Shown here piece by piece: positions 25,985-34,012 of a stretch of DNA of 64,000 nucleotides. The stretch is taken from positions 1,774,599 through 1,838,598 of the forward strand of contig MOYA01000001.1 of assembly GCA_001899315.1 (NCBI GenBank), written 5' to 3'. Every line of letters begins with the position of its first letter. The stretch's first letter is position 1. Below the pieces are notes generated by a model. It searched no databases. It worked only from the letters and a program-made list of their open reading frames with translations, and was not told the DNA's origin. Source of the stretch: Candidatus Obscuribacter phosphatis. Its GTDB lineage: Bacteria; Cyanobacteriota; Vampirovibrionia; Obscuribacterales; Obscuribacteraceae. The translations under genes were made by a program, and so were the position numbers.

Positions 25985-28678
25985 GTGGTAAAAAACCATA
26001 GTGAGGTACCACGCAGTCGTAAGTCGCTCAAGGAGCGACTGCGCGGTATCACAGCAATCGAGTTGGGAGCCGTGGTGTCTATCCTTATTGTGATATGCGC
26101 CCTCGCCCTCAACATCGCCGTATTAATATTTGCCGCTGATATGTGCGACAGAGCCTGTAAGGACTGCGCCCGTTCAGCTGGTCAAATGGCAAGAGTGGGT
26201 CAAGCTGTTGATGCTATGCAAGCATCACTAAGCACCCACCCTGTAGACGGCACGGTCATCCAAAGCTTGACAGCCGAGCTAGTAACCTATGAAGACTATC
26301 TGATAGCACCGAACAACGGTTCGCCTACAACTACCGGTACCAATGGACCTATAGGTACAACAACAACCGGTGGTGTCGCAGGCGTGCCTTTGCCTGGTTC
26401 GGGAGGTCCCGGAAGCTCTCCTGGTCCTTTCGTTTCGGTAAGAACTACCCTTGTTGCCCGTATTCCGGCTCCAATCGTGTTCTTCCAAGCCAATTTCGGT
26501 AACGCAGCCAATGCCGGACAAGGTTCTCTCGCTGCAGGCAACGGTTTGATCACATTCCAGAGCTTGTACACTTATCCGATTACCAACACAGCAGGCCCGA
26601 TAAGCCTTGGTAATACGGGCGGCGCCCCCGGTCCCGGCGGCGCTTCAACAGGAACAAGTAGCCCCGGCGGACCTGGTGGTCCTGGTGGACCCGGCGGTCC
26701 CGGTGGTCCCAGTGGTCCCGGTGGTTCAACCGGCGTTCTGGGCAGCACAGACGCTGGTCCCACAGGTCCTATCGGTCCTGGTGGTCCCTTGGGTCCTGCC
26801 GGTCCTAACGGTCCCGGTGGTCCTCAAGGTCCCGGTGGTCCTCTTGGTCCTGGTGGTCCCAGTGGTCCCGGTGGTCCCTTAGGTCCCGGCGGTCCCAGTG
26901 GTCCCGGCGGTCCCTTAGGTCCTGGTGGTCCTGGTGGTCCCGGTGGTCCTGCTGGTCCTGGTGGTCCCTTAGGTCCCGGTGGTCCTAGTGGTCCCGGCGG
27001 TCCCGGCGGTCCCGGTGGTCCTGGTGGTCCCGGTGGTCCCAGTGGTCCCGGCGGTCCTAAAGGTCCTGGTGGTCCTGGCGGTCCCGGTGGTCCTGGTGGT
27101 CCTGCTGGTCCTGGTGGTCCTGCTGGTCCTGGCGGTCCTGCTGGTCCTGCCGGTCCTGGCGGTCCCTCTGGTCCTAAAGGTCCTGCTGGTCCTGGCGGTC
27201 CTAGCGGTCCCGGCGGTCCTGCCGGTCCTGGCGGTCCTGCCGGTCCTGGTGGTCCTGGTGGTCCCAGCGGTCCCAAAGGTCCTGGTGGTCCTGGTGGTCC
27301 TAGCGGTCCCGGTGGTCCTGCCGGTCCTGGTGGTCCTGCCGGTCCTGGCGGTCCTAGTGGTCCTGCCGGTCCTGGTGGTCCCTCTGGTCCTAAAGGTCCT
27401 GGCGGTCCCGGCGGTCCTGCTGGTCCCGGCGGTCCTGCCGGTCCTGGCGGTCCCTCTGGTCCTGGCGGTCCTAAAGGTCCTGGTGGTCCCGGTGGTCCTA
27501 GCGGTCCCGGCGGTCCCAGTGGTCCCGGCGGTCCTGCCGGTCCTGGCGGTCCTGCCGGTCCTGGCGGTCCTGCTGGTCCTGGTGGTCCCGGTGGTCCCAG
27601 CGGTCCTAAAGGTCCTGGTGGTCCCGGTGGTCCTGCCGGTCCTGGCGGTCCTGCCGGTCCTGGCGGTCCAGCTGGTCCTAAAGGTCCTGCTGGCCCTGGT
27701 GGTCCTGGTGGTCCCAGCGGTCCTAAAGGTCCTGGTGGTCCTGGCGGTCCTGCTGGTCCTGGTGGTCCCAGTGGTCCTGGCGGTCCCAGTGGTCCCGGCG
27801 GTCCTAAAGGTCCTGGCGGTCCCGGTGGTCCCAGCGGTCCCGGTGGTCCCAGCGGTCCCGGTGGTCCTGCTGGTCCTGGCGGCCCTGCTGGTCCTAAAGG
27901 TCCTGCTGGTCCTGGCGGTCCCGGTGGTCCCAGCGGTCCTAAAGGTCCCGGTGGTCCCGGTGGTCCCTCTGGTCCTGGTGGTCCTGCCGGTCCTGGTGGT
28001 CCCAGTGGTCCTGGCGGTCCTAAAGGTCCTGGTGGTCCTGGTGGTCCCTCTGGTCCCGGTGGTCCCAGCGGTCCTGGCGGTCCTGCCGGTCCCGGCGGTC
28101 CTGCCGGTCCTAAAGGTCCTGCCGGTCCTGGCGGTCCTGGAGGTCCCAGCGGTCCTAAAGGTCCTGGTGGTCCTGGCGGTCCTAGCGGTCCCGGCGGTCC
28201 TAGCGGTCCCGGCGGTCCTAGTGGTCCTGGCGGTCCCAGTGGTCCCGGCGGTCCTGGTGGTCCCAGCGGTCCTAAAGGTCCTGGCGGTCCCGGTGGTCCC
28301 AGTGGTCCCGGCGGTCCCAGTGGTCCCGGCGGTCCTAGTGGTCCCGGCGGTCCTGGTGGTCCCGGTGGTCCCGGCGGTCCCAGTGGTCCCGGCGGTCCCA
28401 GTGGTCCTGCTGGTCCTAGCGGTCCCGGCGGTCCCAGTGGTCCTGGCGGTCCCGGTGGTCCTAGCGGTCCCGGCGGTCCCAGTGGTCCTGGCGGTCCCGG
28501 CGGTCCTAGCGGTCCCGGCGGTCCCAGCGGTCCCGGTGGTCCCTTCGGTCCAGCTGGTCCCGGTGGTCCCGGTGGTCCCAGTGGTCCCGGCGGTCCCGGC
28601 GGTCCTGGTGGTCCAGGCGGCGTCGGTGGTCCCGGCGGTCCCAGTGGTCCAGCCGGTCCAGGAACTGTCGGCGGATAA
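25985..28678 (+). CDS. TadE-like pseudopilin fused to a collagen-like Gly-Pro-X stalk
   Basis: 897 residues. N terminus: basic leader, then [15 protein letters not shown] with Gly -1 and Glu +5 of a pseudopilin cleavage site, membrane helix 28-51, and [18 protein letters not shown] as in Tad pseudopilins. Residues about 70-257 are a small globular region and Gly/Ser/Thr linker. From residue 258 to about 890 almost every triplet is Gly-Pro-X with X = Gly, Ser, Ala or Lys (a few Leu, Thr, Ile, Asn, Gln, Phe, Val). There are about 15 Lys and no acidic residue in the tract. It ends GTVGG with no capping domain. GTG start behind AGGAGGAGG. Likely a trimeric surface fibre; no prolyl hydroxylase is in the window. 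Confidence 0.85.
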   Translation: MVKNHSEVPRSRKSLKERLRGITAIELGAVVSILIVICALALNIAVLIFAADMCDRACKDCARSAGQMARVGQAVDAMQASLSTHPVDGTVIQSLTAELVTYEDYLIAPNNGSPTTTGTNGPIGTTTTGGVAGVPLPGSGGPGSSPGPFVSVRTTLVARIPAPIVFFQANFGNAANAGQGSLAAGNGLITFQSLYTYPITNTAGPISLGNTGGAPGPGGASTGTSSPGGPGGPGGPGGPGGPSGPGGSTGVLGSTDAGPTGPIGPGGPLGPAGPNGPGGPQGPGGPLGPGGPSGPGGPLGPGGPSGPGGPLGPGGPGGPGGPAGPGGPLGPGGPSGPGGPGGPGGPGGPGGPSGPGGPKGPGGPGGPGGPGGPAGPGGPAGPGGPAGPAGPGGPSGPKGPAGPGGPSGPGGPAGPGGPAGPGGPGGPSGPKGPGGPGGPSGPGGPAGPGGPAGPGGPSGPAGPGGPSGPKGPGGPGGPAGPGGPAGPGGPSGPGGPKGPGGPGGPSGPGGPSGPGGPAGPGGPAGPGGPAGPGGPGGPSGPKGPGGPGGPAGPGGPAGPGGPAGPKGPAGPGGPGGPSGPKGPGGPGGPAGPGGPSGPGGPSGPGGPKGPGGPGGPSGPGGPSGPGGPAGPGGPAGPKGPAGPGGPGGPSGPKGPGGPGGPSGPGGPAGPGGPSGPGGPKGPGGPGGPSGPGGPSGPGGPAGPGGPAGPKGPAGPGGPGGPSGPKGPGGPGGPSGPGGPSGPGGPSGPGGPSGPGGPGGPSGPKGPGGPGGPSGPGGPSGPGGPSGPGGPGGPGGPGGPSGPGGPSGPAGPSGPGGPSGPGGPGGPSGPGGPSGPGGPGGPSGPGGPSGPGGPFGPAGPGGPGGPSGPGGPGGPGGPGGVGGPGGPSGPAGPGTVGG
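26756..28660 (+). repeat. Collagen-like coding repeat with 9/18-base units and 216-base higher-order copies
   Basis: The DNA alternates GGT/GGC and CCT/CCC codons in 9-base triplet units, mostly as 18-base GPGGPx pairs. Codon choice varies between units. A longer block of 24 triplets starts at GGTCCTAAAGGTCCTGCT copies at 27674, 27890 and 28106, exactly 216 bases apart; the third copy diverges after about eight triplets. This shows expansion by duplication of whole blocks. The region keeps other frames open on both strands, giving spurious ORFs. Confidence 0.95.
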
Positions 28679-28725
28679 GCAAAGTCCGAGTCCGAGCCCA
28701 ATCAATGGGTTCCTTGAGCAAAATC

Positions 28726-28752
28726 AAAAGCCCCGCTTCGGCGGGGCTTTTG
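28726..28752 (+). terminator. Rho-independent terminator with UUCG tetraloop
   Basis: An 11-bp perfect stem (AAAAGCCCCGC, 28726-28736; GCGGGGCTTTT, 28741-28751) closed by TTCG, with A and T flanks. It ends the collagen-like transcript 48 bases after the stop. Confidence 0.93.
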
Positions 28753-28821
28753 CCTTTAAGACCAACTTTCTTGAAGGAAAAGAAATGACACCACGAGCGG
28801 TTAAGATAGAGAAACCAGTTT

Positions 28822-29490
28822 CTAGTTTGACACCAGATCTGATGGCATCACTCTATAGACAAAATGCAGGATTTTTCTTGTGTGATAGGGGGACTGATCA
28901 CGATAGACCCAATTCTTCGTGTCTGGTGGCGGCGTTTCGTGATACAAAAAATAGAAGCTTATTTTCACCGGCTGATTTTCGGCATCAAAATTAGCGCGGG
29001 CATAATATCTAGCCACCGCAGGAAAAAAGACTTTGTTTATTTCTACCGGCAAAAAATGCGAAAAGATACTGCGTAACTTCTCATGAATAAAGCGCTCCTG
29101 TACCGAAAGCAGCTCCATTCTAGGCACTTCTCGATATTTGAGGGTGCCGTCGGCAAATTCGATAACCAAGAGTGTATGGAAATTATATGTGCGCAGATCT
29201 GGACCAAAGAGCCGCCAAAACTGCCTTAAGTTGAGAGGTGCAAAGACTGTTCTTATCTTGCGCCCTTCTGGATAAGTAAAGAATGGCAGCTCTGAAAGCC
29301 CCATCAGAAAAGCAATAGAGAGAAATGAAAGAAGGGCGGCATTATAGGAAAAATACTGATAGGCCTGGGGTTTCTTTCGACGCGGCGGTAGGAGGGAAGC
29401 GGCTTTGAAACAATCACTGTAGCCGGCGGCAAGAGAGCCTTCAACACTGTCGTGAGAGTCGTTTCCGCTATTGTAAATGCCCTTTTCCAC
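28822..29490 (-). CDS. One-TM partner-like protein (paralog 2), without its own HTTM gene
   Basis: 222 residues: hydrophobic segment about 53-72, then the shared domain WRLFGPDLRTYNFH, EFADGTLKYREVPRME, FPAVARYYARANFDAENQP and ETPPPDTKNWVYRDQSPYHT. It is clearly homologous to the protein at 29611 (same TPPPD-x-K-x-WVYRD motif) and more distantly to 19114. GTG start. It is divergent from paralog 3 across 120 bases and lies alone on the minus strand. The pair probably arose by duplication followed by inversion. Function unknown. Confidence 0.68.
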   Translation of the reverse strand: MEKGIYNSGNDSHDSVEGSLAAGYSDCFKAASLLPPRRKKPQAYQYFSYNAALLSFLSIAFLMGLSELPFFTYPEGRKIRTVFAPLNLRQFWRLFGPDLRTYNFHTLLVIEFADGTLKYREVPRMELLSVQERFIHEKLRSIFSHFLPVEINKVFFPAVARYYARANFDAENQPVKISFYFLYHETPPPDTKNWVYRDQSPYHTRKILHFVYRVMPSDLVSN

Positions 29491-29610
29491 AAAACCCTTT
29501 ATTGCTTTAGAAACGCCTGCTTTCTGGGTAAGAAAGTGAGGTATGATCAGAGCTCAAAAGGCAGACTACACTTAGAAACTCACTTTCCCGCACTCTCATA
29601 ATACAAGACA

Positions 29611-30237
29611 ATGAGCGAATGTACAGATAGCACAAAGAAGGCACCAGCTCCTCGCATTCGCAAGGCAAGCGAGTTTGAGCGCACAATTATCAGCCTTTAT
29701 TTGGCGACTTTTTTCGTCGTTGTCATTGCCTGGCTTTTGCCCGACAAAGTCTTTCCTGAGAAATGGAAGTTTACTCAGTACACCTGGCCCATCATGGCTT
29801 CAACTGGTTGGGTGCAATGCTGGAGTCTTTTCTCTCCCGATGTGCGCGACACCAATGTGCACTGCAATGCCTTCATAACTTTTGCCGACGGCACCTCCAA
29901 GCTCTATGAGTTTCCGCGCACCCAAAAAATGGATCTGCTGACAAAATTCAAGAGAGAAAAAATGCGCAAACTCTTTATAGACAATTTTGCCTGGCCCTCT
30001 GGTCGTCCCTTCTATCCAAGTATTGCCCGCTTTATCGCAAGAGCAAATTACGACAAAGATAATCCACCAGATACGGTGACAATGTTCTTCCAGTATCATG
30101 ACACACCGCCACCCGACCCCAAGCACTGGGTTTATCGCGATGAACTGCCGGAACATACTAATCAAGGACTGTTACTGACCTATAAAGTTACCGCGCAAGA
30201 TCTAGCAGGATTAGATGATGTCCAGTCAAGCAAGTAA
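29611..30237 (+). CDS. One-TM partner protein of HTTM (paralog 3)
   Basis: 208 residues: membrane helix about 24-43, then WVQCWSLFSPDVRDTNVH, TFADGTSKLYEFPR, YPSIARFIARANYDKDNPPD and the TPPPDPKHWVYRDELPEHT block. The W-x-L-F-x-P-D segment right after the helix and the ADGT turn are shared by all three paralogs. Its 3' end overlaps the HTTM-DCC gene by 23 bases, the same coupling as in the first module. A separate extracytoplasmic subunit for the HTTM protein is the simplest reading. Confidence 0.7.
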   Translation: MSECTDSTKKAPAPRIRKASEFERTIISLYLATFFVVVIAWLLPDKVFPEKWKFTQYTWPIMASTGWVQCWSLFSPDVRDTNVHCNAFITFADGTSKLYEFPRTQKMDLLTKFKREKMRKLFIDNFAWPSGRPFYPSIARFIARANYDKDNPPDTVTMFFQYHDTPPPDPKHWVYRDELPEHTNQGLLLTYKVTAQDLAGLDDVQSSK

Positions 30238-31585
30238 TAAGACAGACAAACAACTGCAAAGACCGCGCTGGCTGGAGCAATGGGATCGCTTCTGGTTCGA
30301 ACCGAGATCACCGATTGCCATTGCCGTCTTTCGCATACTTTTTGGCTTGATAATTTTAGAAAACCTGGTCATACATATTTGGCCTGATTTCGATATTTAC
30401 TACAGCAAGAACAATCTCATTCCAATAAGAGACATGATTCCGCTCTATTGGCATAACGACCACATGTTCGATCTGTTGCTCCTTTTTCCCAACGAAGATA
30501 AATATATTTACGGCTGCTTTTATGTACTGATTGCCGCAGCTGTCTGTATGACTTTAGGCTTTTTCACCCGTCTATCAAGCTGGCTTGTTTTCCTGTTGAT
30601 TATGTCGTTTGGTCACCATTTCGAATTGAACCAGAACGCCGGTGACAACTATATTCGCATCACAGCAATGTGCTTAGCCATGAGTAATTGCGGTGATGCT
30701 CTTTCAATTGATGCCTTGCTCAAATCACTCAAGCAAGACTGGAGAAAAACAGGCTTTCAGGCTGTCTACAGCGCCCCCTGGGCGCAGAGACTGATTCAGC
30801 TGCAATTGAGTATTGCCTACATGCATACCTGGCTCTGCAAAATAGAAGGCTCTAAGTGGAACGACGGCACGGCGGTTTATTATGCCGTGCGTTACGACGA
30901 CATCATCCGCTTCCCGATTCCGCATTTTCTCGACCAGCTCTGGTTTTATCAGTTATCCACCTGGGGCACTCTTTTTATTGAGTTTATTATCTGGAACCTC
31001 ATATGGTGGAAACCGGCTCGCTACTGGGTAATGCTCACCGGTGTTTTGTTGCACCTAGGCATCGAGTATTTTATGAATTTGCCTATGTTTGAATGGGCCT
31101 TTATGTTTACCTATATATTGTTCATCGACCCGGAAGACATGACCAAAATGTGGAACAAGCTAAAAGCTTGGGTAGAAGCCAAATTTGGTCCGCCTCATGT
31201 CATGGTTTTTGATAGTGACAATCTCGGCTGCGTAAAATATATAGGCTTTCTGCACCGCATGGACATGCTCGGCCGTCTCAAGCCGGTAGATGCCAGAGCC
31301 CCAGAGAACAGAGAATTCTTGGAAGAAGCTGGTCTGGAAAATATTGACGGACAAGTCATGTATTATGACGGCGATAAGAAATGGCTAGCCGGTTTCGATG
31401 CTTTTCGCGCAGCCAGCATTTCTTCCCCTCTTCTCTTTCCACTTGGTGTTTTGGGCTATATCCCGGTCATCTCACTGCTTGTCTCGATGATTTATTCCTT
31501 TTTTACAAGCACTTCCGACTATTGGTTCGGCATCAATAAATCAAAAGCAGCGGCAGACATTGTTAGCGGAGGTGCAGCCACATGA
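30215..31585 (+). CDS. HTTM membrane protein fused to a DCC (DUF393)-like domain
   Basis: 456 residues. Residues about 15-315 are HTTM (IAVFRILFGLIIL, CMTLGFFTRLSSWLV, LQLSIAYMHTWLCKIEGSKW then NDGTAVYY, GIEYFMNLPMFEWAFM), close to the protein at 19767. Residues about 325-450 follow the DCC family: VMVFDSDNLGCVKYIGF at the site of Y-D-G-D-C-x-x-C, VMYYDGDKKWLAGFDAFR, then a proline-turn and IYSFF tail. The first active-site Cys is Asn and only the second remains. HTTM-DCC fusions are known; their chemistry is not. It overlaps the next gene by ATGA. Confidence 0.8.
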   Translation: MMSSQASNKTDKQLQRPRWLEQWDRFWFEPRSPIAIAVFRILFGLIILENLVIHIWPDFDIYYSKNNLIPIRDMIPLYWHNDHMFDLLLLFPNEDKYIYGCFYVLIAAAVCMTLGFFTRLSSWLVFLLIMSFGHHFELNQNAGDNYIRITAMCLAMSNCGDALSIDALLKSLKQDWRKTGFQAVYSAPWAQRLIQLQLSIAYMHTWLCKIEGSKWNDGTAVYYAVRYDDIIRFPIPHFLDQLWFYQLSTWGTLFIEFIIWNLIWWKPARYWVMLTGVLLHLGIEYFMNLPMFEWAFMFTYILFIDPEDMTKMWNKLKAWVEAKFGPPHVMVFDSDNLGCVKYIGFLHRMDMLGRLKPVDARAPENREFLEEAGLENIDGQVMYYDGDKKWLAGFDAFRAASISSPLLFPLGVLGYIPVISLLVSMIYSFFTSTSDYWFGINKSKAAADIVSGGAAT

Positions 31586-32325
31586 AGAAAGTATTTGCCA
31601 TGCAAGTATTTTTTGTCATAGCAGTCTTTGCCATCGTCATTGGTGCTACTTTTCCCAGTCGTTATCAATCAATCGAATATCAAAAGAACAATCGCTACGA
31701 CGACCAGGTGAAAAATCAACTGGAATTGGCTCAGCTGCGCTACGATAAAGTACTGGGCGACCCTGATCACAAAATGAGCGATGTCTGGCAGGCTAGAGAT
31801 ACACTTGTCGATTGTCTTTGGGAAAGCCAGCGCTTTGACGAAGCAATGAAGCTGATGACCCAACAAATGGCTGAGACCTGGCCGCTCAAACATAATGAAT
31901 ATAATCATGCCTGGGCCGAGACAAGCCGTAAACTAGGCGACCTACATAGAGACGCCTTTCAAATAGAGGCAGCCATTGTCGTCTACCAAAGTGTCTTGGA
32001 TCATGACAAACAATATCTCAAAGCCGATGACCCAATCATAGCCAGAGATCTAAACAATCTGGCCATGGCGCTCTATATGAAAGGTTCGGGTTTTGAAGAA
32101 AAAGACAAACGCTATCAAGAATTTGCCAAGGCAGAAAGCTATCTAAAGCAGGGCTTGGACATTATTAAGAAGAACAATATAGAGAAGAGCACCAAAGCCT
32201 CGTCAATTTATTGGAATCTTTATTTGGTGGTGAGAGACCAAGACAAAATACAAGAAGCCGAAAATTATCGAACCATCGCCCAAGCAATTGACAAAAGTAT
32301 GAATAGAGTTTGTCGGGAACCCTAA
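31582..32325 (+). CDS. Membrane-anchored TPR protein of the second HTTM module
   Basis: 247 residues: N-terminal signal anchor (VFAMQVFFVIAVFAIVIGA), then helical repeats (WQARDTLVDCLWESQRFDEA, ARDLNNLAMALYMKG, AKAESYLKQGLDIIKKN). Its ATG overlaps the HTTM-DCC stop by four bases, so they are translationally coupled. The first module has a TPR lipoprotein at its front instead, so a TPR component seems a fixed part of both. Confidence 0.68.
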   Translation: MKKVFAMQVFFVIAVFAIVIGATFPSRYQSIEYQKNNRYDDQVKNQLELAQLRYDKVLGDPDHKMSDVWQARDTLVDCLWESQRFDEAMKLMTQQMAETWPLKHNEYNHAWAETSRKLGDLHRDAFQIEAAIVVYQSVLDHDKQYLKADDPIIARDLNNLAMALYMKGSGFEEKDKRYQEFAKAESYLKQGLDIIKKNNIEKSTKASSIYWNLYLVVRDQDKIQEAENYRTIAQAIDKSMNRVCREP

Positions 32326-32630
32326 TTACCAATCCCGAAAGTGCAAAGTGGTCATCTGTCTCAAATTTAATCTGGACAAAGGTTTCGAGAAACCAAGCAC
32401 AATTACAGAGGGCGAAATTGTTCACTATTTTGCAACAGCGGCGGCGCGAAGCTGTTTTCGGTTATAAATTTGGGGTATGGAGTGCGGCAGTAAATCACCC
32501 AATTGGGGGAGATTTTCGCGATTTTGCCGATTAAATTACCGACTGATTCACTTTACGAACCTACCGGCCCATGACATACTGATATTAGGTACGGCGGTAT
32601 AAAATTCATATATCAAAAGGACGGTGCTGA
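32326..32630. other. Intergenic region without identified gene
   Basis: 305 bases between the second HTTM module and the receiver-kinase gene. A short hairpin GGTTTC-GA-GAAACC (32381-32394) is present, too weak for a terminator. AAAAGGACGG before 32631 is the ribosome-binding site of the next gene. No RNA gene or further ORF is convincing. Confidence 0.5.
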
Positions 32631-33965
32631 ATGTCTTCAGACACCATTTCTGTGCTGATTGCGGAAGATGAAGCCGTAACCAGACTAGGTATGAAATTTG
32701 CTCTCAAGACCTTTCCCGATGTGGAACTGGTGGCCGAGAGCGCAGATGGAGTCAGTGCTATTTTGCAAGCACTGGTTACCAAGCCGAGCATTATTTTGAT
32801 GGATATAGGCTTACCCAAAGTTGACGGCATCACTGCCGCCCGCAAGGTCAAAGAAGCGCTGCCAAAAACAAAAGTAATCGTCTTTACTGGTGCAGAAGAC
32901 GTGGACCTAATGGACTCGGCATTCAAAGCCGGTGTCGATGGCTACTGTCTGAAAAAAATGTCCGGCGAAGATCTTTATTCAGCTATTAAGTTGGTTAATG
33001 CGGGTGAAAAGTATATTGCTCGCGAGTTGCGCAGCACCTCTAAGGAGCCGGAAAGAACACCGAGCAAAAGGGAAGCCCTAGCCGGCGAACTGCTTAAGGA
33101 ACAGATGGCCAGCGGCTCTCAGAACACCATTATTGGCGAGCGCTACCAGGTAGAAAAAGTTCTTGGACGCGGCGGCATGGGAATTGTCTATAAGGGGCGA
33201 CATATTTTTATGAATCGCCCTGTGGCAATCAAAATTTTGCATCCAGAGCTGGCGGCCGATGCAGCGGTGGTGGCACGCTTCCGCCACGAAGCCAGCACAT
33301 TGAGCCAGTTCAATCATCCAAATTTGATTTCGGTATTTGATTTTGGCGTCACCAAACTAGGTGAGCCCTTTATGGTAATGGACTTCTGCCAAGGCAAAAG
33401 TCTAGAAAATCTAATCAGTATTCGTGGCAAGCTCAAGGCAAAAGATTGCATTCCGCTCTTTCTGCAGGCTTGCGAAGCACTAAAAATGGTGCACCAAGCC
33501 GGAATATTGCATCGCGATCTTAAGCCGGGCAATCTCATTCTCAGCGATGAAGGGCATCTCAAGGTGGTCGACTTTGGTCTCTGCAAGAGTTTCGACGGTA
33601 TGGAGAGGCTGGTAAAACTGACTTGCACCGGAGAAGTGGTCGGATCGCCTTCATATATGAGCCCTGAACAGTGCATGGGCAAAAGCCTTGATGAACGAAG
33701 CGATATTTATTCACTGGGTATCTCGATGTACGAAACACTGACCGGTGAACTCCCCTTTCAAGCTGATTCCTACTATGAAATATTGAACATGCATATCAGA
33801 GGAACAGCCCCTAGAGAGCCTTTACTGATGGCCTGCGTGCCGCCCGTTATGGAAGAAATCGTCTATAAATGTATCGATAAAGATCCCTATGCCCGCTATC
33901 AGACAGCCGATGAACTCTCGCAAGCCCTAGTCAAAGCCAGCATATATTTGGAGCAAAAAGTTTAA
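32631..33965 (+). CDS. Response-regulator receiver fused to Ser/Thr protein kinase (paralog 1)
   Basis: 444 residues. Receiver, about 5-120: AEDEA acidic pocket, LMDIGLPKVDG phospho-Asp, FTGAED and GYCLKKM lysine. Kinase, about 165-430: GRGGMGIVYKG Gly loop, VAIKIL Lys, ILHRDLKPGNLIL catalytic loop (an RD kinase), VDFGLCK metal site, SYMSPEQC. No membrane helix, so it acts in the cytosol. It lies 47 bases upstream of a hybrid histidine kinase, which could phosphorylate its receiver. Its paralog lies on the other side of that kinase. Confidence 0.88.
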   Translation: MSSDTISVLIAEDEAVTRLGMKFALKTFPDVELVAESADGVSAILQALVTKPSIILMDIGLPKVDGITAARKVKEALPKTKVIVFTGAEDVDLMDSAFKAGVDGYCLKKMSGEDLYSAIKLVNAGEKYIARELRSTSKEPERTPSKREALAGELLKEQMASGSQNTIIGERYQVEKVLGRGGMGIVYKGRHIFMNRPVAIKILHPELAADAAVVARFRHEASTLSQFNHPNLISVFDFGVTKLGEPFMVMDFCQGKSLENLISIRGKLKAKDCIPLFLQACEALKMVHQAGILHRDLKPGNLILSDEGHLKVVDFGLCKSFDGMERLVKLTCTGEVVGSPSYMSPEQCMGKSLDERSDIYSLGISMYETLTGELPFQADSYYEILNMHIRGTAPREPLLMACVPPVMEEIVYKCIDKDPYARYQTADELSQALVKASIYLEQKV

Positions 33966-34012
33966 GCTAAAAGTTTAACCAGGAAGTTTTTCAGAAAGTC
34001 TAGCCAGAAACT

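Noticed and set aside
26756-28660. CRISPR-like or satellite array
   Set aside because: Units are 9/18 bases without unique spacers, keep a reading frame, and code Gly-Pro-X.
26824-28701. Antisense 625-codon ORF that also reads as a collagen (Gly-Pro-Pro triplets)
   Set aside because: GGTCCx units read on the reverse strand give G-P-P-like codons automatically. It has no ribosome-binding site or domain, crosses the terminator-side gap, and the plus frame has the anchor and a strong GTG start.
26979-28994. Plus-strand 671-codon ORF in another frame (Val/Leu/Pro repeats)
   Set aside because: Frame shadow of the same repeat; composition only reflects the GGTCCT pattern, and it runs through the terminator.
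28785-28994. Small plus ORF with AAGGAAAAG before ATG after the collagen terminator
   Set aside because: It is antisense to the well-supported gene at 28822 for nearly all its length and follows a terminator without visible promoter.
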